Shown here: positions 31,193-41,436 of the stretch, in pieces
How positions within the stretch are numbered: position 1 is the stretch's first letter
How the letters are laid out: every line of letters begins with the position of its first letter
The notes under the pieces: generated by a model
What the model was told of the DNA's origin: nothing
Database searches by the model: none
What the model saw: only the letters and a program-made list of their open reading frames with translations
Translations under genes and position numbers: made by a program
Assembly: GCA_947243795.1 (NCBI GenBank)
Contig: OX365942.1
Location: forward strand, 681,523-745,522
Direction of reading: 5' to 3'
DNA length: 64,000 bases
Source of the DNA: Saccharomyces uvarum
Lineage: Eukaryota; Ascomycota; Saccharomycetes; Saccharomycetales; Saccharomycetaceae

Positions 31193-33043
31193 ATGAGTTT
31201 TTCCACTATAAATAGTAACATCAATAAGAATGCTGGTGAGAGCAACAATAACACGACTGAGAATAGCTCGACAGCGGACCTTCTGGGAATGGATTTGTTG
31301 CAGAATGCGCCCCGTATGATGAACACTATGCAGCCGAACAATTCCTCTGACATATTGCCCATGGTTAATGGAAGCAATATTGTTCAACAGTCCGCTACAA
31401 ACAATAATAGCAGCAGTAACAATACCGGCACGAAGGCTCCGGCGAACGAGTTTGTTAGGAAGCTTTTCCGGATATTGGAAAATAACGAGTATCCCGACAT
31501 CGTGACATGGACTGAAAACGGCAAGAGCTTTGTTGTCTTGGACACTGGGAAGTTCACAACACACATATTGCCCAATCATTTCAAGCACTCCAATTTCGCT
31601 TCTTTTGTCAGGCAGCTAAACAAGTATGATTTCCATAAGGTTAAGAGAAGCCCTGAAGAAAGACAGAAATGTAAGTATGGAGAACAAAGTTGGGAGTTCC
31701 AGCATCCGGAATTTAGAGTTCACTACGGGAAGGGACTCGATAATATTAAAAGGAAAATTCCGGCCCAAAGGAAAGTATTGCTAGACGAGTCTCAAAAGGC
31801 TCTTTTACATTTCAATAGCGAAGGCGCCAATCCGAATAGTTCTTCTGGGGCACTCTTGAATGAATCCACCACAGAATTGTTATTAAGCAATACTGTAAGT
31901 AAAGACGCATTCGGAAATTTGAGAAGGCGAGTAGACAAACTGCAAAAGGAACTGGATATGTCCAAGATGGAAAGTTATGCTACAAAAGTGGAATTACAAA
32001 AATTGAATTCGAAGTACAATACGGTTATTGAAAGCTTAATAACATTCAAAACAATTAACGAAAATCTACTCAACAACTTCAACACCCTGTGCTCCACTTT
32101 GGCAAATAACGGTATTGAAGTTCCAATATTCGGAGACAACGGAAACCAAAACCCAGCCGGTAATGGTAACAACCCAACACCTACCACAGTTATTCATAAT
32201 AATAACGGCAACAATGCCTCTCCAACGACATCTGCGGTGTCCTTACAAATGCCCAATTTACCTGATGAGAATAGCCTGACCCCCAATGCTCAAGGGAATG
32301 CTGTCACACTACGAAAAGGGTTCCATGTACTACTAGTGGAAGACGATGCAGTGTCCATACAATTGTGCTCAAAATTCTTACGGAAATACGGCTGTACTGT
32401 CCAAGTTGTCACCGATGGTCTTTCAGCTATATCGACGCTGGAAAAATTCAGATACGATTTGGTTCTAATGGACATTGTTATGCCCAACTTAGATGGTGCC
32501 ACTGCTACATCTATCGTAAGAAGTTTTGACAACGAAACACCCATCATTGCCATGACTGGTAACATTATGAATCAAGATTTGATTACCTATTTACAGCATG
32601 GTATGAATGATATTTTGGCCAAGCCATTCACGAGAGACGATTTACATTCGATCCTGATACGTTATTTGAAGGATCGCATTCCTTTATGCGAGCAGCAGTT
32701 ACCACCGCGCAACTCTTCACCACAAACACATTCAAACACTAATACTACCAATTCGAATCCTAACACAATCAATGAACATTCATTATCTTTGCTACCACAA
32801 GATAATCCGTCTACTACAACACCTGTTACTCCGGGTGCTTCCATATCGTCTGCGCAACATGGTCAACAAGAACAACAGCATCAACAACTGTTCCATGCTC
32901 AACAACAACAACACCACAATGCCGCTAGACCAGACGTACCCATACCGAGCTTGGAACACGAAATCAACACTGTACCACATTCTTCAATGGGTTCCACCCC
33001 ACAACTGCCACAACCTACGATTCAGGAAAATCAATTATCATAA
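31193..33043 (+). CDS. SKN7: Response-regulator transcription factor Skn7
   Basis: 616 residues from the MSFSTINSN methionine; an in-frame ATG at 31145 would add 16 hydrophobic residues and is unlikely. An HSF-type DNA-binding domain lies at about 84-190, a coiled coil at about 235-300, then a receiver domain at about 376-490 with LLVEDD, the phospho-acceptor D427 in LMDIVMP, and the conserved K in AKPF. A Gln/Asn-rich tail ends the protein. Skn7 receives phosphate from Sln1-Ypd1 and acts in oxidative stress (with Yap1), cell-wall and osmotic responses. The HSF and receiver domains are nearly unchanged from S. cerevisiae, while the Asn-rich linkers differ. Confidence 0.97.
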   Translation: MSFSTINSNINKNAGESNNNTTENSSTADLLGMDLLQNAPRMMNTMQPNNSSDILPMVNGSNIVQQSATNNNSSSNNTGTKAPANEFVRKLFRILENNEYPDIVTWTENGKSFVVLDTGKFTTHILPNHFKHSNFASFVRQLNKYDFHKVKRSPEERQKCKYGEQSWEFQHPEFRVHYGKGLDNIKRKIPAQRKVLLDESQKALLHFNSEGANPNSSSGALLNESTTELLLSNTVSKDAFGNLRRRVDKLQKELDMSKMESYATKVELQKLNSKYNTVIESLITFKTINENLLNNFNTLCSTLANNGIEVPIFGDNGNQNPAGNGNNPTPTTVIHNNNGNNASPTTSAVSLQMPNLPDENSLTPNAQGNAVTLRKGFHVLLVEDDAVSIQLCSKFLRKYGCTVQVVTDGLSAISTLEKFRYDLVLMDIVMPNLDGATATSIVRSFDNETPIIAMTGNIMNQDLITYLQHGMNDILAKPFTRDDLHSILIRYLKDRIPLCEQQLPPRNSSPQTHSNTNTTNSNPNTINEHSLSLLPQDNPSTTTPVTPGASISSAQHGQQEQQHQQLFHAQQQQHHNAARPDVPIPSLEHEINTVPHSSMGSTPQLPQPTIQENQLS

Positions 33044-33322
33044 CTTATCAGCAAATAGTCTGGTGTGTATAGATTAATGGAGGAGTTTTATTTTTTGTCA
33101 TCGTTGGAGTTCTTTATATTTTTTATCTAATCATATAGGATAATTGTTTTCTTTATTAACTTAATGTTTTATCCAATTAAAATCTTTAGGATTCAATTTT
33201 TTCTATTATGTTGAATCCATCGCCATTCTTCTTCCCTTTTACGTATACTTATTATATAATTATATGGCAAGGAAAACAAAACACAAACAAAAAAACACAG
33301 TAATTAATTTTTACAAAAATTT

Positions 33323-34972
33323 TCATCTATCGTCTACTGCAACAAAAACATTTGAATCAAATCTAACTGAAGTCTTCCTCACATTACCTTGCGTATCAAC
33401 CGTTTCTGGGATATCCAATTCGAATTCTTTCCCATTTTTTAATATCTCTTTTAAATCCGGCTGGGCCTCCCGCATAGACGATTTACGATTGCCTGTTGAA
33501 CTGCCAGGAGTATCGTCACTGGTGTCATCAGAATCAACCTTAGCCAAATTAGTGTCCACGCTTTCCTTGTCTGAATTTGGAACTCTTTCGAAAGTGGACA
33601 ACTCATTTTGGCAACGGTCACACTGACATAAAAACCCCCAATTAACCCTCAGTTCTCTTCGTCTTAACCTTACCCCATGTAAGGGGTTTACGTACGTGAC
33701 GCATACTTGCTCCCCTTTCTTGATTGGTTTTCTTGCATGTAACTTCAATTCCTCATGTTCTTCTGCCTGCTCGATATAAGCATTTGGTTCACAATCGTGG
33801 TTCATGAATGACTGCCAATGATATATTTGTCCATTATACTGGTTAATGTTGAACGTCCCAATCATCGTTAAAAACTGCTCCATATCTATCTCTTCAGAAG
33901 CTTTAGGGAAAGCCCCACAGAATAATTCATAGCATTTTTCCCAGATGATCTCGTCATCAGCATTTTTGTCATCAGCATTTTTGTCATCAGCATTTTTATC
34001 ATCAGCATTTTTGTCATCAGCATTTTTGTCATCAGCATTTTTGTCATCGTCTTTTTTGGCACCATTATCAACACCGTCTTCAGTGTGCGCTATTGTACCA
34101 TTCATCAAGTTAAACGTACTACCAATACCACTAGCGTCTCTCAATTTAATTCTCACTCTTTGTGAGACACTTGCTAATTCGTCCCATTGCTCTTTGACTT
34201 CTCCTGTGGAATCTAACAGCATTGACCCGTATATAAGACCAATGGAAAAGGCCGCTGTAAAGCAGTACTTCTCACAATAGTTTACAAACCTTTTCCAGTT
34301 CCCAGCATGAAGAATATCAATTCTATTTGATCTCCATGAATGATACAAGAGTTCATGTAAGGGAGCGTGAGCCTTTTTACATTTATCACTACACCAAATT
34401 GCCTTACACACTTCACAATCCAGATAATGAACCATGATTTTGTGCTGGGTCAAATCGTACAGCGCCTTACCACATCGAGCACAGGCCTTCCCGTTAGAAA
34501 TGAAAAATAGCTTGTCTAATGGTGGAACAAATACGATAGGCTTATTTTCCTTCAAAATAATTTGTCCCTTGGCAAAATCCTTTTGGGCGAAAAGACCCCT
34601 GCCATGCTCGTCATCGATAAATTCTACTTTGACCTTAGCATTAGAATCTACCGCCTTGGGGAAATGAATATTTTCTTTATATAGTGACACTGTCTCTAAA
34701 TCCGTATCGTAAAGATGGTGTTGGTTTAGGATATTCCGGAAACGTGAAGCGCTCAATTTCCATGTTGCATTTCTCTCTTTAATTCTATCATAAAGATGGC
34801 GGATCGTAGCGTCTTCTGTTCCAGGCTCTTCCTTCCACAATAGAACTACGTCATCACAAATCTCTTCCTCAGTGGGGGCTACGTCTCGAGCATTAGAGCC
34901 ATTATCGACGCCCTCTTGCACTGGAGATTGATCGCTATCGTTCAAAGTTTCTATTTTGATGGTTAATCCCAT
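33323..34972 (-). CDS. SET5: SET-domain histone H4 methyltransferase Set5, with an in-frame repeat expansion
   Basis: 549 residues, against about 526 in S. cerevisiae. The SET domain is split by a MYND-type zinc finger ([11 protein letters not shown] through CSDKCKKAH), as in the SMYD group. The SET core resumes with [22 protein letters not shown] and the post-SET cysteines CQCDRC. Set5 methylates histone H4 on Lys5, Lys8 and Lys12 and affects subtelomeric silencing. The odd feature is a run of DDKNA units at residues 311-340, in a variable linker before [13 protein letters not shown]. It is convergent with SKN7. Confidence 0.94.
   Translation of the reverse strand: MGLTIKIETLNDSDQSPVQEGVDNGSNARDVAPTEEEICDDVVLLWKEEPGTEDATIRHLYDRIKERNATWKLSASRFRNILNQHHLYDTDLETVSLYKENIHFPKAVDSNAKVKVEFIDDEHGRGLFAQKDFAKGQIILKENKPIVFVPPLDKLFFISNGKACARCGKALYDLTQHKIMVHYLDCEVCKAIWCSDKCKKAHAPLHELLYHSWRSNRIDILHAGNWKRFVNYCEKYCFTAAFSIGLIYGSMLLDSTGEVKEQWDELASVSQRVRIKLRDASGIGSTFNLMNGTIAHTEDGVDNGAKKDDDKNADDKNADDKNADDKNADDKNADDKNADDEIIWEKCYELFCGAFPKASEEIDMEQFLTMIGTFNINQYNGQIYHWQSFMNHDCEPNAYIEQAEEHEELKLHARKPIKKGEQVCVTYVNPLHGVRLRRRELRVNWGFLCQCDRCQNELSTFERVPNSDKESVDTNLAKVDSDDTSDDTPGSSTGNRKSSMREAQPDLKEILKNGKEFELDIPETVDTQGNVRKTSVRFDSNVFVAVDDR
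33953..34057. repeat. 15-bp minisatellite inside SET5
   Basis: Six units of GTCATCAGCATTTTT (33953-34042; the fourth has one G-to-A change) followed by a degenerate seventh unit. In SET5 sense each unit encodes DDKNA, so the reading frame is kept. Confidence 0.95.
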
Positions 34973-35508
34973 TTTTGTGCGCCTTTTCCTTGGCTTGTTT
35001 CAGTTGACGTTTTGCGTATTTACCTTCTATTGTTTTATGGTCAATTTTCTATTGATTATCATATCAAAAAAAAAATAACTATATGAAACATAGAAAAAAA
35101 AAGATCACGAAACTAATTGGAAAACTTACCGAAATTAGAAGGTAAAATCAACAAGAAGAGCAGATACCCTTATCGATGAGCAAAGTGTGTTGCACGATAT
35201 CTGTTTCAGCGAGACAAGGACACTGTTACAAGACCGCATTATACTAGAAGCAGTAAGACAAACTCCATCCTGAAAGCTACCGTGGCGACTGTACCCATGC
35301 TTTAGCGTTGTAAACAAGAAATACATAGTCAATTCTTTCGAGCGAGGCTCGTCTTCTTACTGTTCTTGATAAAACCAATTCTTTCAAGCCGATGTTGCTG
35401 ATCTACAAAGCAATAAGGCAGTAGGAAGACCGCAATGTTGAGAAAGCACACGATGTGCAAATTAAGAGGCTTTGTCAGGTAACAGTCTCGGCACCAGTGC
35501 ATTAGATC

Positions 35509-35518
35509 CCGGTACCGT
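35509..35518. promoter_or_regulatory. Distal Leu3-like site of BAT1
   Basis: CCGGTACCGT differs from the Leu3 palindrome CCGGNNCCGG at one position. It lies about 540 bp upstream of the BAT1 start. Support is weaker than for the proximal site. Confidence 0.4.
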
Positions 35519-35880
35519 TCTCAGAGGTATAGTCATATTCCCTATACTATCCCCCCTAGCCTCTTCAATCGATAACGAAAGTGTTTTTAAACTTCCAAAC
35601 AAGCAATCAACTAGGTAAGGTGAGTTCTGCTGAAGTTTCCCACGTTACAAACTATATGCCGTGTCTTTCAGCCAATGACAGATACTTACAAAGTAGCGCC
35701 AAATAACGACCGCATCGACTGCGCGATAGTGTGATCCAATCCTGCAAGAAAGCAGACCTTGAACGTATTTCCGTGGCTTGTATTGAGATTAGGCAATGGG
35801 TTCACCACCAATTCCGGCTAATCACTCCTCTATAGGATGCATGCATACTCTTTTCTTGATCTATTGTTCATCTTCAAATA

Positions 35881-35887
35881 TGACTCT
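35881..35887 (+). promoter_or_regulatory. Gcn4-like site of BAT1
   Basis: TGACTCT matches six of seven positions of the Gcn4 consensus TGASTCA, 19 bp from the Leu3 palindrome. BAT genes are known to respond to amino-acid starvation. Function here is inferred. Confidence 0.4.
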
Positions 35888-35905
35888 TAAGTTTCTCATC
35901 ATGTG

Positions 35906-35915
35906 CCGGTACCGG
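35906..35915. promoter_or_regulatory. Leu3 binding site of BAT1
   Basis: CCGGTACCGG is a perfect Leu3 site (CCGGNNCCGG), 136 bp upstream of the BAT1 start. Leu3 activates branched-chain amino-acid genes when alpha-isopropylmalate is present. Confidence 0.8.
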
Positions 35916-36050
35916 CTTTTTTGACATTTTTGAAAAAATAGTTGAAAATTTTGAGAAATATAAAGAGAACTAATGGTGGCATTTAAATATTATCGTTATA
36001 GGATCCTTTTCCTCTTAAGTCCGTTTAAGATCAGCCCAACGTACCAAAAC

Positions 36051-37232
36051 ATGTTACAAAGGAATTCTTTGAAACTGGGGAAATTCTCCATTAGAACACT
36101 AGCCACTGGTGCTCCATTGGATGCCTCTAAATTGAAAATTACAAGAAACCCAAATCCTTCCAAGCCAAGACCAAATGACGAATTGGTGTTCGGCCAAACC
36201 TTCACAGACCACATGTTGACCATTCCATGGTCCGCCAAGGAAGGGTGGGGTACTCCACATATCAAGCCTTATGCTAATTTGTCGCTTGACCCATCCTCTT
36301 GTGTATTCCACTATGCATTTGAACTGTTCGAAGGTTTGAAAGCCTACAGAACCCCTCAAAATACCATTACCATGTTCCGTCCTGACAAGAACATGGTTCG
36401 TATGAACAAATCCGCAGCTAGAATCTGTTTACCAACCTTCGACTCTGAGGAATTGATCAAGCTTACTGGGAAACTGATCGAGCAAGATAAACATTTAGTT
36501 CCTCAAGGGAATGGTTACTCTTTATACATCAGACCAACAATGATCGGTACCTCTAAAGGTTTAGGTGTCGGTACTCCTTCCGAAGCTCTTCTTTACGTTA
36601 TCACTTCTCCAGTCGGTCCTTATTACAAGACCGGTTTCAAAGCCGTTCGTCTTGAAGCAACAGACTACGCCACAAGAGCTTGGCCAGGTGGTGTTGGTGA
36701 CAAGAAGTTGGGTGCTAACTATGCTCCATGTATCTTACCTCAATTGCAAGCTGCTAAGAGAGGTTACCAACAAAATCTATGGTTGTTTGGTCCTGAAAAA
36801 AACATTACTGAAGTCGGTACCATGAACGTGTTCTTTGTCTTCCTCAACAAAGTCACCGGCAAGAAAGAGTTGGTTACTGCTCCATTAGACGGTACTATCT
36901 TGGAAGGTGTCACTAGAGATTCTGTCTTGAGTTTGGCTCGTGAGAAACTAGATCCTCAAGAATGGGACGTCAACGAACGTTATTACACTATCACTGAAGT
37001 CGCTACTAGAGCTCAACAAGGTGAACTGTTGGAAGCATTCGGTTCTGGTACTGCTGCCGTTGTCTCTCCTATCAAGGAAATTGGCTGGAAAGATCAAGAT
37101 ATCAATGTCCCATTATTGCCTGGTGAGCAATCTGGTGCATTGACCAAGCAAGTCGCCCAATGGATTGCTGATATTCAATACGGTAGGGCTAAGCACAGTA
37201 ACTGGTCGAAAACTGTAGCCGACTTGAACTGA
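36051..37232 (+). CDS. BAT1: Mitochondrial branched-chain amino-acid aminotransferase Bat1
   Basis: 393 residues from the MLQRNSLKLGKFSIRTLATG methionine, the same length as S. cerevisiae Bat1; the frame is open upstream to an ATG at 35973, which is unlikely to be used. The first 16-18 residues are a basic mitochondrial presequence, which separates this gene from cytosolic BAT2. This is a fold-type IV PLP enzyme with FEGLKAYR, the Schiff-base lysine in GDKKLGANYAP and the EVGTMNVFF block. It transfers amino groups between glutamate and the keto acids of Leu, Ile and Val. Codon bias is high. A perfect Leu3 site lies upstream. Confidence 0.97.
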   Translation: MLQRNSLKLGKFSIRTLATGAPLDASKLKITRNPNPSKPRPNDELVFGQTFTDHMLTIPWSAKEGWGTPHIKPYANLSLDPSSCVFHYAFELFEGLKAYRTPQNTITMFRPDKNMVRMNKSAARICLPTFDSEELIKLTGKLIEQDKHLVPQGNGYSLYIRPTMIGTSKGLGVGTPSEALLYVITSPVGPYYKTGFKAVRLEATDYATRAWPGGVGDKKLGANYAPCILPQLQAAKRGYQQNLWLFGPEKNITEVGTMNVFFVFLNKVTGKKELVTAPLDGTILEGVTRDSVLSLAREKLDPQEWDVNERYYTITEVATRAQQGELLEAFGSGTAAVVSPIKEIGWKDQDINVPLLPGEQSGALTKQVAQWIADIQYGRAKHSNWSKTVADLN

Positions 37233-38081
37233 TGTTAAAAAACGAACAAACAAACAAACAAAAAACAACCCTTTAAAGATCTGTTTTTTCCTCACATTTT
37301 ATTCATATAGATACATATTTATAATTCACATTTTATTCATTTATGATTTAACGAGTATTGAATTATCACTACAATTTTGAAGCCTCAGAGTTTTTCTAAC
37401 AAGCAATTTGCGTAAAATCAATATCAACAAAATTCATATCATATACTAGCACATGTACTAGGACTCAGTGAGGAAGCTAGCCTGATACTGCAGAGATCTT
37501 CTTGGCGGCGACGGCATGCTGTAAGCATATCAATTCCATAATGAACTGTACAGTCCCACAGAATATGGTCAAAAAAATGTGCTTACATTAGAGGCTGCAA
37601 GGAAAGAGAATGTTTGATACGAAATCAGGTAGTATTCTTAGCTTTGGTATTGTAAGATAGCTACGGTTGATACAAATTATGTTTTAGAAAGTACCATTTC
37701 CAAAACGGCGTGGGGTTCATTTAACCATTACTCTAATGTATGGTCTGCTAAGGCACTCGTGTTTCCATTTTTATTATCAATTATATCATATAAGTAGTCT
37801 CAGTAGATCGGAAACTCTCACTAGAGAATGTAGAATTGTATCATATAGACTATTCATCTGGCTATATCAAAACCAGCTAAGCTTCTGGAAGGCTTGTTAA
37901 AAGATTACACAACTCATCTTGGTCCTTTTTCGCTTCTTTTTATCATTTTTTACTTCTGCTAATCCAATGGAGATTTTTGGTTCTCTTAGTTGCACGACGC
38001 CCTTTTTTATGTTACATTTATCGAGATCCTTAGGAACAGAGAGTGAAATAGAGAAAAAAAATACTTAAATCAGTCACTAAG
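37233..38081. other. BAT1 to OAF3-like intergenic region
   Basis: 849 bp without a gene. An AAAC tandem run follows the BAT1 stop codon. TTCTGGAA at 37883-37890 resembles one heat-shock-element pair. In S. cerevisiae CRG1 follows BAT1, so this is where the locus begins to differ. Confidence 0.55.
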
Positions 38082-40697
38082 ATGGTAAATGATAAATCGG
38101 CGAGACGGCCTAGACCTTCGTTTGTCTGCATTCCTTGTAAATCGAGGAAGTTAAAATGTGATAGGCTACGCCCTATTTGTACTAGATGCAGAAAGACATC
38201 GAAACTATGTACATATGAAAACGAGCCAAATCTTTCAACAATTCCACGTTTCACTATGGAAGTGCCTGACAAAGGCAGGCGTAGTTCCACACAGAGCACT
38301 CAAGATCCTACGCAAGATATTTACACTCCAACAAGTAATGCTCGCTCTAATGAAGTTTCTGAGACACCAATTTCCAATAGTACTCTCATAGAAAAAACAT
38401 CAAAAGACATGGAATTGAAACTCTGGCACCCAAAGGACATGCTTGTCATTTCTGGCGGTGTAACTTTTTTCGACGCCCCCTTTTCATCACATACATTGAT
38501 TGAGCTAGACCCATTTTTGAGGGCCCTAGCAGTCTCAATTCACGGCACAACACTATTAGATTTACAGAGTAATCTACTTATGTGCTCTAACGAGGAACTT
38601 AGCTTTTCTAACTATTTAGACAAAATAGACGGGAAGAAAGGGAAGGCACCTCAACAAATTCTTAGCCCGTTAACCTTTATTGATAAAGCAATTGTTAAAT
38701 GGGTTGATAATGCCACTGAAAATGGGAAAAACGCATTTTCGTTCAATGTCTTCCATTCTGCAGTTCTCATATTCTGCAATTCCAATATGAAAGTATTACA
38801 TTCTTTACAACCCGTGATCACTGAAGCTTCATCTCTTCTTCCAGACAAAAATGTGGTTGACTTATTATTAAAGGTATTTTATGAGAATGTGTACCCATTC
38901 TATCCATATTTAGACATTAACACTTTTGAAGAGGAGCTCCGGAAGATCTTGATTCTTTCCTATGATGGCCGTTATGAAATCTCGGTCACGAAAGACAGTC
39001 TATCAAATTTGTATGTATTGTCCCTTTTCCTACTCATCATGGCCAATGCTTTAAGATGTATATATTGTGAAAAAAAGAATTATCCACAGTTAAAGTTGAA
39101 TATTCTGGAAGCTGCGAAACAATATTCTGACACAGCTCAAAAACTACTCCACCTTTTAAATGGTTATAAGAATACGAATGAAAAAAGTTTTTGCTGTCTG
39201 CTCTATTTTTATATTCTAGTATATCTAAATCCGACAGCTTCTGAAACCCTAAACTCGTACACCAATTTGTTGAACCTTAAGTGTTTGTCGGAACTAGCGC
39301 TTACGTTGGGCTTACATCAAGAACCATCCGAGATTTCCAGATATATCAAAGAAATAGACCCTGATCCAGATCTTTTAAACTTCAGGAGAAAGCTTTGGGT
39401 TGGACTACAATCTTTAAAATTTGTGATATCTATTCCAGAAGGCGTTTCTAATAGGCTAGAGAATGAGTACCTATCAAATTTTTTAGGCACTGATGAAGAC
39501 ATGGTAAAGATATTCGAAAAAAATTTTAACGAATTGCCTGACTACGATGTATTACTGTTGAACGATATCGAGGACAAATATGAATTCCATAAGATTCTGA
39601 ACTGTTTAATATCGAGCGCTACCCCGATTAGTGGGAACCCAAATTTGCTACCAATCATAGAAAATTTAAAGAGAACAAGAGAATATATAGATCTGAACTT
39701 TTCATCGAATCTGCTCAATAAAACTGAAATTAGTGGTCTTTTAAACGAAAAAAAGGTATTTTTCAGAGAAGCAGTAATTGAAGTCGGAAGTGTAAGAAAG
39801 ACAGAAATTTTCATCAATAGAATTGTCGGATTACTTTGTATTTTGAACATTAATAACGTCCTAGCAGTGCATTTTGAAAAAGAGACGAGAAATGATTGGA
39901 CTAAAAATCAAGACTATTATCACCGCTTTTCTCTTGATTGCCTTACAACGTATAATGAATTATTCAGAGACATTGTGTCATACTTAAAAGGAGATTTGAA
40001 GTGGTGTATTCCCGAGAGATATTCCTATTCGATTACTAAGCTTATATGTTTTTCCTTGATGCGATTATGGGTTATCCAAACTAGTTTATGTCTAAGATTT
40101 TCCTACAAGCAACTTCTGAGAGAAAAGGGATCTCAATCCGTTGAGATTTCTCATGAATTCAACGACATGTATGGTAACAATTTTGACTTGACCTTACAAA
40201 AGTCTTTGAAGTACATGAGATATCATTTAAAATTGACTTTAGATTTGGCCTCCAAGGAGTTGATGGACTCAGATTTTGGATGTTTTGTATCGCTTTCAAT
40301 GTTTAAATACGTCGCATATTTATTGGACACAGGAAAGCTAGCAACTTCCACAAACATATTCTGGGAAAGAAGCTTCAATACCAACGAGGTTTCAAAAACA
40401 ATTTTAAAACAGGTTAATATGAAATGGGGAATCAATATGGCAAACCCTCAATATGTCAAACGCCATTTGATGAATCCTCAAGCGTTAAGCAGCCTCACTT
40501 ATCCATTCTTAAAAAATATCAACATCATACTCGAGGGCTCCGTAGACTTAGACGACACCGAAGATATCGACGCTCCGTCGGAAGCTTTCTCTATAGGTAC
40601 AGGCGAACAGCTTTCAATGCGTCAAACTATGAAGGAAAACTACGATTTATTCGCAGACCTCATCAACAGTAACTTGGGCGAAATTCCGACTTTGTAG
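38082..40697 (+). CDS. Zn2Cys6 zinc-cluster transcription factor, OAF3-like
   Basis: 871 residues. The binuclear zinc cluster is complete: C16, C19, C26, C33, C36 and C43, with the basic loop KSRKLK. The middle homology region includes VFYENVYPFYPYLDINTFEEEL. Blocks such as DMLVISGGVTFFDAPF and the C-terminal LINSNLGEIPTL resemble S. cerevisiae Oaf3 (DMLVIVGLVTFLDYPF, LLGENLSDMPSL, from memory) along the whole length, but divergence is large, so this looks like a paralogue rather than OAF3 itself. Oaf3 is a negative regulator linked to oleate response. S. cerevisiae has no gene here, between BAT1 and CRG1. Targets are unknown; neighbouring accessory metabolic genes are candidates. Confidence 0.8.
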   Translation: MVNDKSARRPRPSFVCIPCKSRKLKCDRLRPICTRCRKTSKLCTYENEPNLSTIPRFTMEVPDKGRRSSTQSTQDPTQDIYTPTSNARSNEVSETPISNSTLIEKTSKDMELKLWHPKDMLVISGGVTFFDAPFSSHTLIELDPFLRALAVSIHGTTLLDLQSNLLMCSNEELSFSNYLDKIDGKKGKAPQQILSPLTFIDKAIVKWVDNATENGKNAFSFNVFHSAVLIFCNSNMKVLHSLQPVITEASSLLPDKNVVDLLLKVFYENVYPFYPYLDINTFEEELRKILILSYDGRYEISVTKDSLSNLYVLSLFLLIMANALRCIYCEKKNYPQLKLNILEAAKQYSDTAQKLLHLLNGYKNTNEKSFCCLLYFYILVYLNPTASETLNSYTNLLNLKCLSELALTLGLHQEPSEISRYIKEIDPDPDLLNFRRKLWVGLQSLKFVISIPEGVSNRLENEYLSNFLGTDEDMVKIFEKNFNELPDYDVLLLNDIEDKYEFHKILNCLISSATPISGNPNLLPIIENLKRTREYIDLNFSSNLLNKTEISGLLNEKKVFFREAVIEVGSVRKTEIFINRIVGLLCILNINNVLAVHFEKETRNDWTKNQDYYHRFSLDCLTTYNELFRDIVSYLKGDLKWCIPERYSYSITKLICFSLMRLWVIQTSLCLRFSYKQLLREKGSQSVEISHEFNDMYGNNFDLTLQKSLKYMRYHLKLTLDLASKELMDSDFGCFVSLSMFKYVAYLLDTGKLATSTNIFWERSFNTNEVSKTILKQVNMKWGINMANPQYVKRHLMNPQALSSLTYPFLKNINIILEGSVDLDDTEDIDAPSEAFSIGTGEQLSMRQTMKENYDLFADLINSNLGEIPTL

Positions 40698-41436
40698 GCT
40701 TGTTCACGCTGCTTTCTATAAAAAGATGGCTCTAGAGGACAAAAAATGCTGGCATTATGTGCTCGAGATCATGCTGCACTTTAGCCCCTTTGCGAGCTAC
40801 CTGCCTGCATGCGTATTTGCATAACTACATAAAACTGCATACAATAGAAGAAAAGGCCACTGTCCCCAAAATTTTTCAGTAAAATGATTCAATGGTAATT
40901 CATTCCGCATTACTTTTTTTTTTGTAGATGTAGTCACATCATGTAAAAATAAAGCATTTTCCGAGCTTTCTCAACTCTAATATTTATAAACATAGAAACA
41001 AACTATTACGTCGTAAAGTTCTAAATGAGACCAATATGCTAGTCTACGGAAATTTTATGCAAATTGAGGTATATAAGGGATCAAAAGGAGTTATGTACAA
41101 TATGGAATCAAAGTATCCATCTTGTATATCGCAATTAACTACCCTTTAAAGCATGAAAGAAGCACCTTACTTTCGACCGATCACTCCACTTCCCTATGAA
41201 AATCAAGGCATGTCAATGAGTTGGATTATAACGACTAAGTGATACCGCCCAAGCGCTTTTTAGAAATAACTTGATAAATTGAGGTGATGTTACATTTAGG
41301 GGCACAGTTATGTTCTATATTTAGACGCGAAAATATAATATATAAGAGGCATTAACTGAAGGCTCAGAATAAGGCCAAATCGCAGAGACCTGCGGCAGAG
41401 CGACCACTTCCAGAAAATTCAATTGAAAGATCAGAA
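40698..41436. other. OAF3-like to CRG1 intergenic region
   Basis: 739 bp, A+T-rich, no gene or RNA signature seen. It must include the CRG1 promoter. Confidence 0.55.

Larger units (their letters stand above)
34973..36050. other. SET5-BAT1 divergent intergenic region
   Basis: 1.08 kb with no convincing gene. It carries the BAT1 control sites listed separately. No RNA gene is visible. Confidence 0.6.
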
